A stretch of DNA of 64,000 bases, taken from positions 22,280,001 to 22,344,000 of the forward strand of contig NC_072893.1 in the NCBI RefSeq assembly GCF_027943255.1, in the 5' to 3' direction. A program made the position numbers and the translations under genes. Of this stretch, positions 10,985 through 22,885 are shown one piece after another. This DNA comes from Anastrepha obliqua. Lineage: Eukaryota > Arthropoda > Insecta > Diptera > Tephritidae. Within the stretch, counting starts at the first letter, position 1. The number at the start of each line of letters is the position of its first letter. Below the pieces are notes generated by a model that was not told the origin of the DNA, made no database searches, and worked only from the letters and a program-made list of their open reading frames with translations.

Positions 10985-11945
10985 TAGGTGAAATGGCTGT
11001 CCTTCGATGCACCTAAATCCTTTGTGATACCACCGGAACTATCCTATCCTCTCTACTTGGTCCTCTCTAAACCACTTTGTGGCCTTTCAAAAGATAGCCA
11101 CCTATATGGCTTACCTAGTTTAAGATTCGCAATATCCGCAATATTGTCCAGAAAAGCTAGACCGAGCAATCTCAATCGTCTTCTACACAGAGCCAGGTTC
11201 CCACATAGAAGGATTCGACTGTCTCTTCTTCTTCCATATCTTGACAACTTCTACAATAAATAAATAGTCATTGGATGGTGTCCCTAATCTACTGCCATGT
11301 GTCTGGTGATAGCGCAGGAGTTTAACTGTTTCGAGTTGGAATTTGCAACAGTAATGGTGTGTCTGTCTATTAAAAGTTTGCATGTTGCCAAGGGCGTGGG
11401 TATGTCGACTTGTTCTGACTGGAGCGAGGAGCCAAATCTAGCTAACTCATCTGCCTTACAGTTACCTTTAATGTAACTATGTCCTGGCACCCAGAGTAGA
11501 TTAATAGAAAAATACTGTCATAGACGAGTGTTTACATAATAGCAGCGATTTCAGAGCTGCCTGAATATCGGAGTGAATGAAGATTTCTCTAGCTGTTACT
11601 ACGCTTTTATTTATTAAAAGCCTTTCTGAAATTGCCAAGATTTCGGCTAGGAATGTGCTGTAATGATCAGGCAAGCGAAAGTATTTGTTTGTGCCTATAG
11701 CGTCGGAGTATACACCACCTTCCACTTAATCATTGAGCTTTGAGCCGTCTGTATATATACTGACCCCGTTTTTATTACTTCTCACACCATTTTCCCAATC
11801 TTCTCTAGATGGAAAATGGATTTTATAAGGCTTGCCTAGGTATGTATTCACCGAGTCACGAAAGTCAATGATGTTGGGAATACCAGGAAACATTCCCTTA
11901 CTTTTAAGGCTTCCAAAAATAAAAATGCATTCAGTGCAGGTCACT
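10985..11945 (-). pseudogene. RNase H-bearing LINE fragment
   Basis: The minus strand opens with sequence upstream of RNase H (HFPSREDWENGV) and then the first RNase H motif, SIYTDGSKLND (about 11,728-11,760). VEGGVYSDAIGTNKYFRL and FLAEILAISERLLINKSVVT follow, then the second acidic motif FIHSDIQAALKSL (about 11,545-11,580) and a broken stretch with KADELARFGS. Below about 11,280 the C-terminal domain is recognisable only as scraps. The order identifies RNase H of an I/Jockey/R1-type LINE. Stops and frameshifts are frequent. Confidence 0.75.
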
Positions 11946-14195
11946 TGATTTTTTCTATTATAGAAAATAATGTGACACGTCGATACTTAAAGGCTTGGGA
12001 AGAAAGAATGAATTGACAGAATTGTAATGAAACTGCACATCCGTTAATATGAAGAAAAAAAAAAATTTGGCTACAGCAACGGTCTCTTTTATCGAACCGC
12101 CAAGTATATGCCTCCAATACATCATGACTATTTTATTTTCAAACACTTGATCATAATTAAAAAAGTTAAGATATATTAATATTAAAAATATAAATAATTT
12201 TGCTTGAATGGTAAATGTTGAAATAAAGTCTTTTTATTTTGATATTTTTTATTATTGTTTTGTTATTGTCGAAGTTCTAAATCGAAAATTCTTAAAAAGA
12301 AATTGGTTTGTTTCAATTGAGAAAATATTGTATTAACTAATTTTGTAAATGGAAGATTTCTACTTTTAGCTGACTTTGAAGTCCTTTGCTTTGGCTTTAC
12401 TCCTTTTGAAGTCATTAAAGTATACATTTTTGTTAATCATATAAAAAAAATTATAACACTATAAATTTATATAAATTTAATGCTGAAAAAATTCAACACT
12501 AGCGTAATGACATATATCCATATTTCAAAAATTATTCCAATGCAAAACCTTAAATATCCTAATATAAAATAAAATACGCCAATATCACTTTCAAAGAAAA
12601 TGGCTCATATATTATGTTATTGTGGCGAAGTGCCTATTTCTCTGTCCGCAGCTGTATGTATGTATGTATATGTTTGTATGTGTGCACCCTTATGCACTTG
12701 GGTACGTACAAGCATATTTGAATAAACGTTTTATTTGTGACTGAGGGTGAAAAAATAGTTGACATGCCTGGGAAAACTTATTTCAAATGCCCGACCGGCA
12801 GCACCAGCAGTTGCAGCCAGCAACATGAAATGCAACAATAACAAAAGTGTGCAATTTTGTAATTATATTTTCTCTCCAAAAATTACCATATTAAAATATG
12901 TAGTGCTGCACGCGATCGGCATTTGCCTAAACCACGTGTGTGTGTATATGTGTTTGGGCGTTCATGTGCGAGGGTGCTTAGAGACATATGAACTCCCAAG
13001 TATCTACATATTTATGTGTTTATGATAAAATTGCATGTGTTGTAATAGTTTGCCGTGTACAATCCAGTTAGCTTTAGCCTGAACTTGTAATCGCACTGTA
13101 ATGCGTGGCGTGGTGCTTACAAAGGTCCCACACTCGTTGTGACCTTCAGTTTTATGCCGCTTCCCAACGACACATGCGTGAGTATTGGGAGAAGCAGAAA
13201 ACATTTTTTTCTATTATTAAGTAATTAACAGAAATGCGTTTTAATATTGGCATCTTTGGCTTTGCAAGCGAATTAAGCAAAATAATTGAGTATTAACTCG
13301 AGCACTTCATGCGGGACATTGCCCTGTAAGTAGTCAATTGATTGGTGAAATTTTATTTCGTAATTTTTATTAGTCAACTAAACAAAGAAAACCACATGAA
13401 TAGGTGTCTAAGTGCAGTTCATCGAACTTTATATATCCGTCACATGTTTCTAATGAAATGTCGCAGTCATAATTAATAAGAGCAGAAATAATAGTGAAAC
13501 CTGAAAGAATTTAAATTTTTGTAAGATTTATTTAAAAAAACATCCAGGCACGTCTTTTGAAAGACCCTTTACGATATTATGATCATCTGAGACCTTTTAC
13601 AATATTATGATCTTCCATGAAGCAAGAAAATTTTAGTATTCAGGAGATGCGCGCAAAAATCAGATATAGCAAATATGAAAAATCCTGAGAAGACTGTTGA
13701 TTTTACTATGAAAGCGGCGATTGGGGCTGTTGAAATGAACGGACTTTTTTTTTACAATAAAAATGAGAAACGATATTTAAATTTTTTAGGCTTTTTATGA
13801 GAACATACAAAAATTAAAATTTTTTATTTTTTTTTATTTTAATAATTTAAAAAATGGCGCTGAAGTTCACCCTGCCGAAAAATTGGACCTAGACTGTGTT
13901 GTCCATTTTGGCTTTTCTATTTATCTGAAACACAAAAACCAAAAAAATTATTAATCAGTATGAAAAAAAATAAAAAAAATTGACAAAATAGCGCGGTTTT
14001 GAATTTGACATTCTACTACGAAATAATTGAAATAATATAATAATATGATTCTAGTACGGGCGGTAGCCATTGATGTTGTGAACAACATATATAGATAGGT
14101 AAGATGGCAAGTTCAAGTAGTTCTTACGTGCCGGTTTGATACCATAATGTGGACCACTACCTGTGAAAAGAAAAATTTTGGGAAGAGAAAACCTT
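11946..14195. other. Long AT-rich intergenic stretch
   Basis: Nothing codes convincingly. It includes GTATGTATGTATATG microsatellite (about 12,650-12,690), many A/T runs and a short near-duplicate (ATATTATGATC at about 13,571 and 13,604). Short open frames here are low-complexity. Confidence 0.45.
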
Positions 14196-14770
14196 CTACA
14201 GCCATCCAGTGCTGTTGATGTAGTGGAGGAGAGAAAAGGGATCTAGGCTGGAGAATTTCTTCAAGTCATCCCCAAAGGGCACGCTAAGGAATCTCAAGCG
14301 CCTAGCCGCCAGAGACGAACATTTGCAGAGAAAGTCTCCTTCTCTGCAGAATCTCCACAGCTTCTGCAATAGGGGTTGTACGGAAGTCCCAGCTTCTCCG
14401 TATGAGTACCGATCACCCAGCGACCAGTGAGCACCGCAATGAGCTTGGAAATTGAATGGCGGGGGATTCCCTAAAGTGTTCTGTTTATATCGTATTGAGG
14501 CCATAGTGTTTTCGAAATAGCACCCGATGAGACAGACCTTCACCTGTCTTGCGCTGGGAGGGCGGCAGCTGAAACCGGTTCTGTCGACCCCTTCCTGGCA
14601 AGCTCGTCGGCAATTTCATTTCTCTCAATATTCCTGTGCCCAGGAACCCAGATAAGGGAAATGCTTCCTGCATGTTTGAGACGTTTGAGTTCCTCCTTAC
14701 AGGAGTTCAGCACAAGAGAGCTGCAATACGGCGACGACAGGACCTTGATCGCATCTTGACTATCGGAAAA
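14196..14770 (-). pseudogene. RNase H-bearing LINE fragment (RNase H end and C-terminus)
   Basis: On the minus strand the end of RNase H reads ISLIWVPGHRNIERNEIADE, followed by LPTSLPGR in a shifted frame and then a tail in which GAHWSLGDRYSYGEAGTS and FLCKCSSLAARRLRFL can be read. The WVPGH and ADELA motifs are typical of LINE RNase H. The same text recurs at 33,673-34,140, so both come from one family. It is truncated at both ends and frameshifted. Confidence 0.7.
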
Positions 14771-15149
14771 AAATATATAATATTAATGTCTCCCTCTGAA
14801 CAACATATTAAATATAAATTTCAGACGATTCGATTAAAAAGTTTTTTTGTTGTGACAACACCATACCGAAAAAAGTCGTTTGGAGATAAATGAGTTTAAA
14901 GTTTGAGGTACAGGAGCGTGCGGACCGCTCACTACGTAGTTAATGGGCTGTATAAGCTATAATATTGGGAATTTCCGCATGAAAATTTCACAGTATGTTG
15001 TTAAGATGCTATACTTTCGAAATATCGATAAAACAAAAAATTGATTTTTTGAAATTTAGACACCTCCGGTTTCCCGTAAAGGAAATCTCGTCAATAATAC
15101 TGTAGAAATTCCACCGGCATTTTATTTCATTTATTTCAAGTATAAAACA
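14771..15149. other. Intergenic DNA between LINE fragments
   Basis: AT-rich sequence without a recognisable coding signal. The last part may be LINE sequence too decayed to read. Confidence 0.3.
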
Positions 15150-16101
15150 CAATAATAGTTTACTAAAAACTTTAGAAAGAATCATAAAAGAGTATATTAA
15201 AGCTAATATCAACTCCACTCAGCTTAGTATCTCGCAGCACGCGTGCTGTAAAGGAAAATCTACAGAAACAGCTTTTAACTCACTTCTTACAGAGATTGAA
15301 AAGTTAATCTATAATAAGGACTATACACCGTAAGCCATATTACAGGCACTAACTGATTTGGGGATTTTCGGGCCTTTGGTTGATTTTATCAAAGATACAC
15401 TTATGAGCAGATTTGTTAATGCAACACTTGGAACCTCAAAGATTGAGAAAAAAGTTAGCAAAGGAACAGTTCAAGGCGGTGCGCTCTGCCTTCTTCTCTG
15501 CGTACTGACAATAAACGAATTGCTAGAGGGACTGGGGAGAGTGGAGCAGGCATCGTAGCCTACGCTGACGATGTTGCTATTGCAGTAAGAGGGAAATTTC
15601 CCAATACGTGCTATGTGAAATTAAAATTTTAATATTATTAAAAATTAAATTCAGTTGCAAAGTGGGCGAAAGCAAACGGGCTAAACGTCAACCCAAACAA
15701 AACCGAATTGCTTCTTTTTACTAGGAAACACAATACTCTCGAAGAGTACTTCCTCTGTCAGTAAGTGGCACGGCACACCCGAGTTGGGAGGAAGCCCGCT
15801 ACTTGGAATTAATACTAGAAAAGAAACTCGATTGGAAATCGATGTCGAAGATAGAGTAAGAAAAGCCACTATAGCAATTTACTTCTGTAAAAGTTTAATA
15901 GGATCAACTTGGGGACTTTCCCCAAACATTGTTCATTGGCTTTACACTGCAAATGTAAGACCAATCCTAACTTACGGCGTACTGGTTTGGTGGCCGGCTT
16001 TAGATAGGGGTGCATCAGTAAGGCTACGGATCATATACAAAGTATGGCCAGTCTTTGGATTTGTGGAGCCCTTAGAACTATACCTACTGACGCATTAAAT
16101 A
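15150..16101 (+). pseudogene. LINE reverse transcriptase fragment with YADD site
   Basis: Plus-strand translation gives LERIIKEYIKANI, then SQHACCKGKSTETAFNSLLT, then KVSKGTVQGGALCLLLCVLT, and the polymerase site AYADDVAIAVRGKF (YADD codons 15,561-15,572). The thumb region follows with VRKATIAIYFCKSLIGSTWG and VRPILTYGVLVWW. It ends with ALRTIPTDALN at the insertion of a DD41D mariner. A deletion of roughly 60-80 codons lies between the first palm blocks, where the DLSKAFD-type motif should be, and there are frameshifts. This belongs to an RNase H-bearing LINE like the one at 17,042. Confidence 0.75.
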
Positions 16102-17039
16102 AAGGGTTTTCCAATAAGAGGTGTTAAGATCAATGGTTTCGTTGCTTGTGTGGCACTTAGCGCCGTCTTGTTGAAAATAAACGTTGTCCAGATCAATACC
16201 ATCCAATTCCGGCCATAAAAAATCGTCAATCATCTCTTGATAGCGCAATCCATTCACCGTAACTGTTGCTCCAGATTCATTTTCGAAAAAGTAAGGTGCA
16301 ATGACTCCGCCGGACCATAAACCGCACCAAACAGTCATCCAGTTGAGGATAGAGAGGCTTTTCAACAATAACTCTTGGATTTGCTGAGCCCCAGATCCGA
16401 CAATTTTTCTTGTTGACGAAGCCACCGAGGTGGAAATGGGCCTCATCACTCAATATGATTTTTCGATGGAATTCCGGATCATTTTCATGCATTTCAACGA
16501 TCCAATCAGCAAAGACACGACGTTGTTGATAATCAGTGGGCTTGAGTTCTTGTGTTAACTGGACTTTATAAGCCTTAAGACCCAAGTCTTTATGCAAATA
16601 CATACGGTGTAATGACGTTTGTGGAATGCCTGATTCCAAAAAACGACGAGGAATGGACAGACTTGGGTTTTCTTCAACTCTTTCGGCTGCAACAGCTGTT
16701 GTTCGGCTGTTCTTGAGCGACGTGCACGGGTTTTATTCTTCAAATCACTAACTTATCCCAACAGCTCGAATTCGTTCACCAATTTCTGTATTGTGGTCCG
16801 ACAAGGTGCTTCACGATGACCCAAAAATGTTCGCCGCGTTTTACGAACCGTCTCTGCCAAATTTTCACCCTTTTTATAGTGAATTTTAATAATTTCAGTG
16901 TGTTGTTTAAGCGTGTATCGTTCCATTTTTATTAATGGCGTAGTTTTTACTTGGCAAATATCAAAAAATGACTGCTTCAAAAGTGGGATCTACCGAAATA
17001 GCGCGCAATTCAAAATAACACTTGTTATTGGAAACCCTT
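16102..17039 (-). mobile_element. DD41D mariner-like element, 938 bp, third catalytic region deleted
   Basis: Inverted ends AAGGGTTTTCCAATAAGAG and CTTGTTATTGGAAACCCTT are flanked by TA (16,100-16,101 and 17,040-17,041). The minus strand reads an N-terminus ERYTLKQHTEIIKIHYKKGE with CRTTIQKLVNEFE, then LTQELKPTDYQQRRVFADWI, then the first catalytic block KIILSDEAHFHLGGFVNKKN, then RYQEMIDDFLWPELDGIDLD and VYFQQDGAKCHTSNETIDL, where the gene stops. The block with the third Asp is missing, so the element was deleted between the second Asp and its right-hand repeat. The protein is in at least four frame segments. Confidence 0.8.
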
Positions 17040-17041
17040 TA

Positions 17042-17640
17042 CAAGGAAGCCCTGAGAACTACACCTACTGATGCGTTAAATATATTGCTAAACTTACTAC
17101 AAATAGGACTATTTGGTGAGCAAGTAGCTGCCAAATCAGGTCTTATATTAAGGAAAATGAACTCATTCACAATGATCCATAAAGGTCATTCGACTATATT
17201 GGACAATTTCGCCTGCATTCCTTGTAAAACAGACTTTTGAGACATTAAACAGACATCAATAACATTAACTTGAATAAATCCTTTATCATAATATTGCCTT
17301 CGAAAGAAGGTTGGGATAGCGGCCTTATGGAAAATGGAGATAAAATAACTATCTATACAGATAGCTCAAAATTAGATAACAAAGTAGGTACAGTGTTGGT
17401 TGATTGGTGTAGGGGTCTACTCCGAAAAGCTGCAAATAAAACAATCATTTCGTAGTATATCTCAAGCTGAAGTCACTGTTTTTCAGGAAGGACTTACAGC
17501 GATAAATACAAGAATGTCGTTATCTATTCAGACAGTCAGGCAGTAATAGAAGCAGTAGAGTTCAAAGTGCACTCGTCAATAAGAAGTTATAGAATGCTAT
17601 AAACTCCTAACCATATTATCCCAGTATTTCAATAAAGAAA
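17042..17640 (+). pseudogene. LINE fragment continuing into RNase H
   Basis: It begins EALRTTPTDALNILLNLLQI, repeating in diverged form the last block of the LINE fragment that ends at 16,101, and proceeds through a linker into RNase H. ITIYTDSSKLDNKVGTVLVD (about 17,344-17,403) and a shifted SIQTVRQ, matching the SDSQ motif, are legible. The frame is broken several times. Confidence 0.65.
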
Positions 17641-19499
17641 AAAGCAAAAAACAGCAGAGCAAATTTTACAGTTCCTAGGGCATCACCGTGAAAAATTAAT
17701 CAGTTACCTGAATGAAGAATAAAAGAAACGTGCACCAATTATGATTTCGGCGTTAATCGGGATTACCGGTGCAGTTATTTCTGATTAAAATTGTAGTGTG
17801 ACATTCGGTTGTTACGGGGATTAGTAACAGCTGAATTGCTTATTGGAATGTTATGTCAGCAAAAGATGGATCGCAGGCAACAAATACGGGTATTAGCTGA
17901 CCTGATACAAAGAAATAATTATTTATTAAAAAAATCTTAAATTACAATTTCTCAAACTGCTCCAAAATATCAAAACAAGTAATGTGATTTCGAACAGTCT
18001 TTCTTGTTCTTCTCTTTAAAAGTCTCATTATTTTTCATTCACAAAGATATTAACTGTAATTTTTTGGCAATGTTGCCATCGAACATTTTTACTAATCCGC
18101 TTAAATTATGAGAATTAAATCTAGTTGTCTGGGCTATGAGGTTCAAAAGAATCAAATCAGTTAGTGGATTTTCCTTCAAATTGCGGTTGTATGAACGAAA
18201 TCGATTACTGTAACATTAGAAGTAGCAGCGAGCGCAGATATGTATAAAGTAATAATTTTTGGTACAAGAATCGCAATGGTGTTAAATTTCATGGTGATTA
18301 TTACATATTTTGGTCCTCGTCCTTTTATCGCATTCCAGCCACATAACTAGGCACCAAACATACATACATAAATATGTGCTTGCATGAAGGCCTAGTTTTG
18401 AAAGCCAACATTTTGGAAATTCCCCAACTTCCTTTACTTCAAAGTATGCAGTTGTACACACATTTATGCACAGACCTGCATACATAGCGTTGACATTCGT
18501 AGGCAATCTTGCTACCTTGCCACTTGCAACCGAATCGAATTTTCCATTGCATGTCAGCGCGATGTTGCACGAGAGTCATGGCCGTGTGCCTGAAACAAGA
18601 AAGTTGTTCTTTTTTGCGCTCTTCTTGGGCTTAGTATTTTTCAATGTTAGCAATAAAAAATGCAGGCGAAATAGAAAAATAAAAAAACGTAGCACGTAAG
18701 CGAGTGCAGCGCCGGCATAAATGAAATATGAATGCGGTGCCGGTTGAGAAGACGTCGTGCCTTATGAAGTTACTAAATACGAGTAGATTTTGAAAGAGTT
18801 CTGTTACTTCCTTTGGCCTTTATGGCGTATGTGTTTATGTCCAAGTATTGCTTTTGGGCATACGTGCCTGTATTCACTTTAAGTATCTAAATCAAAATCG
18901 AAAATGTACGAAAAGGTCAATGGAAAGTTGGCTTTAAAAATTCACGACATACAATTTTAGAATATTGATGAAGCTTACTTTAGATTTTCAGTGTATTTGG
19001 CTAGATGAATATTTGAATAGCATGCGGCCATGCATATGTACACCTGTGTTTACAATAATAGTAGTGCGACATATAGACAAAGTTTTGGCTATTAATTTTT
19101 TTAGTATTTTTTTTTTATTTTATAAAAATATAGTTCATACAACAATAAAATCCACATAACTCAAAGTTTCAAAATTTGTGCTAAGCTTTTGCAAATTAAC
19201 AAATTTTAAACTAAATTTCAAACTTTTAATAATATTAAAAAAAAATATATATATTTCTCGTATGGAGCTTTATAGTCCATTAAATTCTGGTTAATATTGC
19301 GCAAGTTTAAAATGACGCGAAATTCGCGTTGATTTTTTATCATTTGTTTTGTTTTCTTCCATACAACGAATGCTCGAAACTTCGTTTGTGTGTGTGGAGA
19401 AAATGCAGGTGCTGGAGTCTAAACGGATCAGATTTATTGGTCTAAAAGCAAAACCTACAAAATTTATATACTTAGTGCTTTGTCAAAACTACCGAAACA
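17641..19499. other. Intergenic DNA, no feature recognised
   Basis: Mixed to AT-rich sequence. No multi-motif coding frame, tRNA box or paired terminal repeat was found. Short open frames around 18,280-18,700 lack any known motif. Confidence 0.4.
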
Positions 19500-19860
19500 T
19501 TTTAATGGCTATATGAAATATCAATAAATTTTTCAGTTGGTTGGAGTCCTCGGGGTTGTCATTTTGAAACTTCCATACCCGTAATTAGCAAAGCAATTAG
19601 GGATTGATTGTCTTATATAAAATTGCTATCAACAAATTTTTCAATTAGGATTACGTAAATTTTATATCCCGAAAAATACCGAGAGCTCGGGATTCTCATT
19701 TTGAAATCCCGGGATTTTGCAAAAGGAACATTATATGCAGATAATGCTATCACAAAATTTTTCAGTTTGCGTGAATTATATATCCCGAAAACCCCGAAAT
19801 CGGAGTTGACTTCTTGATTTTGCAAAATCATCGCAGATTGATTGCCATATTAGGCCTATT
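19500..19860. repeat. Three diverged tandem units of about 125 bp
   Basis: Three consecutive blocks share the order ATCACAAAATTTTTCAGTT / ATATCCCGAAAA / CATTTTGAAATCCCGGGATT / AGCAAAATC-like spacer. Unit borders fall near 19,500, 19,615 and 19,740. The units differ at many positions, so this is an old array, too short and decayed for an active satellite. Confidence 0.55.
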
Positions 19861-19904
19861 CTATTCATCACTTCGCTGCTCGCTATCTCTTTGCTCGGCT
19901 TATA

Positions 19905-20215
19905 TCGGCGCCTACACCGTGTTTGGGTGTTTGGCCGAGCTCCTCCTCCTATTTGTGGCGTGCGTCTTGTTGTTGTTCCACAAATGGAGGGGCTTACAGT
20001 TTCAAGCCGACTCCGAACGGCAGATATTTTTATGAGGAGCTTTTTCATAGCAGAAATACACTCGGAGGTTTGCCATTGTCTGCCGAGAGGCGACCGCTAT
20101 CGTATTAGAAAAATGTTTTTCTTAATTTTGGTGTTTTCATCGAGATTCGAACCTACGTTCTCTCTGTGAATTGCAAATGGTAGTCACGCACCAACCCATC
20201 CGGCTTACTTGACGA
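19905..20215 (-). repeat. tRNA-derived SINE, the most complete copy
   Basis: On the minus strand it starts AGCCGGATGGGTTGGTGCG (A-box-like), then AGGTTCGAATCTCG (B-box-like, consensus GGTTCGANTCC). The body follows with GGCAGACAATGGCAAACCTC, AAAAAGCTCCTCATAAAAAT, TCTGCCGTTCGGAGTCGGCT and the tail AACACCCAAACACGGTGTAG ending near GCGCCGATATA. The spacing of A and B boxes is that of a tRNA-derived RNA polymerase III promoter. There is no coding capacity; such elements use a LINE partner to move. Partial copies are at 6112, 29,758, 54,436 and 56,590. Confidence 0.75.
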
Positions 20216-20739
20216 AAAACTGGCATGTGAAAGTAACAACAAAGTTAACGAGCAAGATTCGGCGCTAGCGAGTGTGGCTATACCTCCGTAAACTGGTATA
20301 ATACACTATCTTAGTAAGAAACGCAATTTTAGGCAGTTGTATTCCAGCGGTGCCAAGATATGCTCATTTATACCGGTTGCTTCATCTATTCGCCACTTGC
20401 CAACGCTTTTTTCAATGGACTGTATACATTGAACAATAAATTCCTACTGGCTATGAAACAAAAGTACTTAAGACTAATTAAAGAGTTATACTTTAGATGC
20501 AAAGAGATATTCATAGGTCGAAGGGACGGGTCACAATTAGGAACATTGTTAAGGCGCGAAAGGGAGAATTTTTATTTCTTTTTTGTTTTGTCGGGACAGA
20601 CTAGCAAGTACAGCACTCAGACACAATTAAGTCCATTGCACGGTACTCGGACTTCTTTTTTAATTTTCTTTAAATCTACTCGACCTCCGAAGAAATCTGA
20701 GTAGATCTTGTGGTGCCAAGGAGCCAAGGTGGTCGCTTC
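20216..20739. other. Intergenic DNA, possibly the 3' flank of the following LINE
   Basis: There is one open frame without any known motif. Sequence up to about 20,740 may be the 3' untranslated end of the minus-strand LINE, but no repeat copy elsewhere in the window confirms it. Confidence 0.3.
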
Positions 20740-21800
20740 CTAACACATCAGTGCCAAAGACATCAAACCTGATTCGAGCGAAGGCTTAGCAGACGCACAG
20801 AAAGTGGTCCGCCATCTTATCCTCCTCTTCACATGCTGGGCAGAGTCTGAGATGCCTACCTTTTCCATGTGCATGGTCGATAGAAAGTGGCTCGCCATCA
20901 GTCCAACCAGCCTCCTACAGTCCCCTCTGCTTAGTGATAGGAGGAACTGCGACAGTCGGTCGGACATGGCAGGTCTAAGGCCTCTACTACCCTTGAAGAG
21001 GTTGCGGGGGGGGGGGGGGGGGGGGGAGGGGGGGCTGTCTAAGGCATATAGATCTGCCACTCCCTCAGTTTTCCACAACAAAGCTCATCGCTTCTTGAAC
21101 AGCATACACCTCCGCTCAAAACACAGATGCATGCATTCCATGAGCAAAGTGTAGTTTTGTCCCGCTGGAGCCATACGAGAAAATGCGAAGATAGTGTTTG
21201 CCGGGCTCATTTTATGAGTTTGACCACAGTTGATCCTTTGCCAGCACCACATTGTATCTCTTGTCACTTACGACTCTTGATGCCATAGAATGAAGGCACA
21301 TGGTGAGGATCGTTGGATTGATATCCATGCCTACTCTCTTTTCAAATGCCGGACAAGGGCCGCACCAATTCCCATTGTTTTCAGCCTGCCTTCAAGGCCT
21401 CTCCTCGGATGAAAACATCAAGTGGTGGTATATTAATCAGAGTATCTAATGTCTGGTGGCGGTGCAACAGATGGCCACAGTGCGTTGTAGTCTCGATAAG
21501 GTCCTCTTGACTCCCACGAGAGAGAGCCAGAAGGCTGTCAGTGCTTTTCATGTCTTTGTATAAACGTGTGACTTCCAAGGGAGTTTACTATCGAGGATTA
21601 CTCCAAGATATTTAATTTCTTTGGATAGCTGGATTGTGACTCCTTTCAGCTTAGGCAGAACGAGTCCATCATGTTACTCCATTGTTTCGTTAAACCATTG
21701 TTTTTTAAGTGCAAGCCCATTGATCTGGCTGACACTTATACCGCTAAGGTCACCAGTATCATTCAAGAACGATGAGAAAAAGTATTTAAATTCTTGTCTT
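20740..21800 (-). pseudogene. LINE fragment: reverse transcriptase thumb to C-terminal domain
   Basis: From high to low coordinates the minus strand reads LPKLKGVTIQLSKEIKYLGV (the YLGV motif of the LINE thumb), then TTTHCGHLLHRHQTLDTLI, then a decayed RNase H region, and finally SQFLLSLSRGDCRRLVGLMA, where intact relatives have the GHxxxxxHxxxxG zinc-like domain. The last block (after KVGISDSAQHVKRR) has lost its cysteines. A 21-base G run (21,006-21,026), one A and seven more Gs interrupt it; read on the minus strand this makes a proline run. Confidence 0.7.
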
Positions 21801-21809
21801 AAATTTTGA

Positions 21810-22836
21810 AAGTGTATAAGGAATTTTCCCGATCAATTAGTACAGTATAAAGATGGGTTGCTGAATTTAAGCGTGGTCGTACAAGCCTTGAAGGTGATCC
21901 ACTTCAAAGACGCCCAAAAACAGCAGCAAAACCGAAAATCGTAGAAAAAATACAGGAAATCCTATTGGAAAATCGTCGAGTGACTGAAAAAGACTTAGTA
22001 GAAGCTCTGGGCAGCTCATTGAGCAGTGTAAGCGATATTTTGACTGAAGTATTGGGTTTCAGTTAGCTGTGTGCACAATGGGAGGCCGCATTCGCCAACA
22101 ATGAAACAAAGAGACATTCGAATGCGACTTTCTCAGCAACTTTTAAAGCGCTTTCGAAGGGATGAAGTTGGGTTTCGTGTGTCGATTTATCACTACGGAT
22201 GATGCTTGGGCCCATCACCATGATTCTAAATTAATGCAGGAGGCTAAAGAGTGGTTCGAACCTGGCTCTTCGGCTACGAAATGAGTTCGTGTCCATGAAT
22301 CGGCCATGAAGGGGTTAGCATCAGCTCTTTGGGATGTGGGTTATGTTTGTGGATTCACTGCAAACTGGTGTAGCAATAAGTGCTGAATATTATTGTGACC
22401 CTTTCTGGGCCAGTTGAAGGAAACAATTCGTGAAAAAATACCCAGTTTGCAAAAGAAAAACATTATTTCTCATCATAACAATGCAGAACAAAGAGCATTT
22501 TTGAAATGGCTAAAACCCATGAATTAAAGTTCGAAGTGCTTGAGCATCCACCGTATTCATCAGATTGAGCACCTACCTACTTCCACCTCTTTCTAGACCT
22601 AAAGAAATGCATGCAGGGAAAGCGTTTTTCCATGAAATGTTGAGGTCATAACAGCTGTGGAAGCGTATTTTACAGTCATTCCAGATTCTGGAATCTCTAA
22701 AGATGGAATTCATAAATTGGAATCTCTTTGGAACAAATGTATTGAAGTTCAGGGAGACTATACTTGATAATAAAATGCATTTCAAACCATGCAACTTTTT
22801 TTCCTATCGAACTTCAAAACTTATTGAACAATCTAG
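21810..22836 (+). mobile_element. mariner (DD34D), 3' end intact, dead
   Basis: Plus-strand blocks are VYKEFSRSISTV, then RWVAEFKRGRTSLEGDPLQR, then VEKIQEILLENRRVTEKDLV and SLSSVSDILTEVLGFS. Later blocks such as MWVMFVDSLQTGVAISAEYY and a decayed LEHPPYSSD region follow with many stops. The right end, AACTTATTGAACAATCTAG then TA (22,837-22,838), is the counterpart of the end of the minus-strand copy at 10,132, so both are one family. A clear left terminal repeat was not found. Confidence 0.7.
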
Positions 22837-22885
22837 TAAATACGTATCTGTAGTCAGATTATAAAACAAATCACTTAACAATATA

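Noticed and set aside
20804..21154. 116-codon plus-strand frame with a Gly run
   Set aside because: It is the complement of the LINE fragment on the minus strand; the Gly run comes from the G homopolymer.
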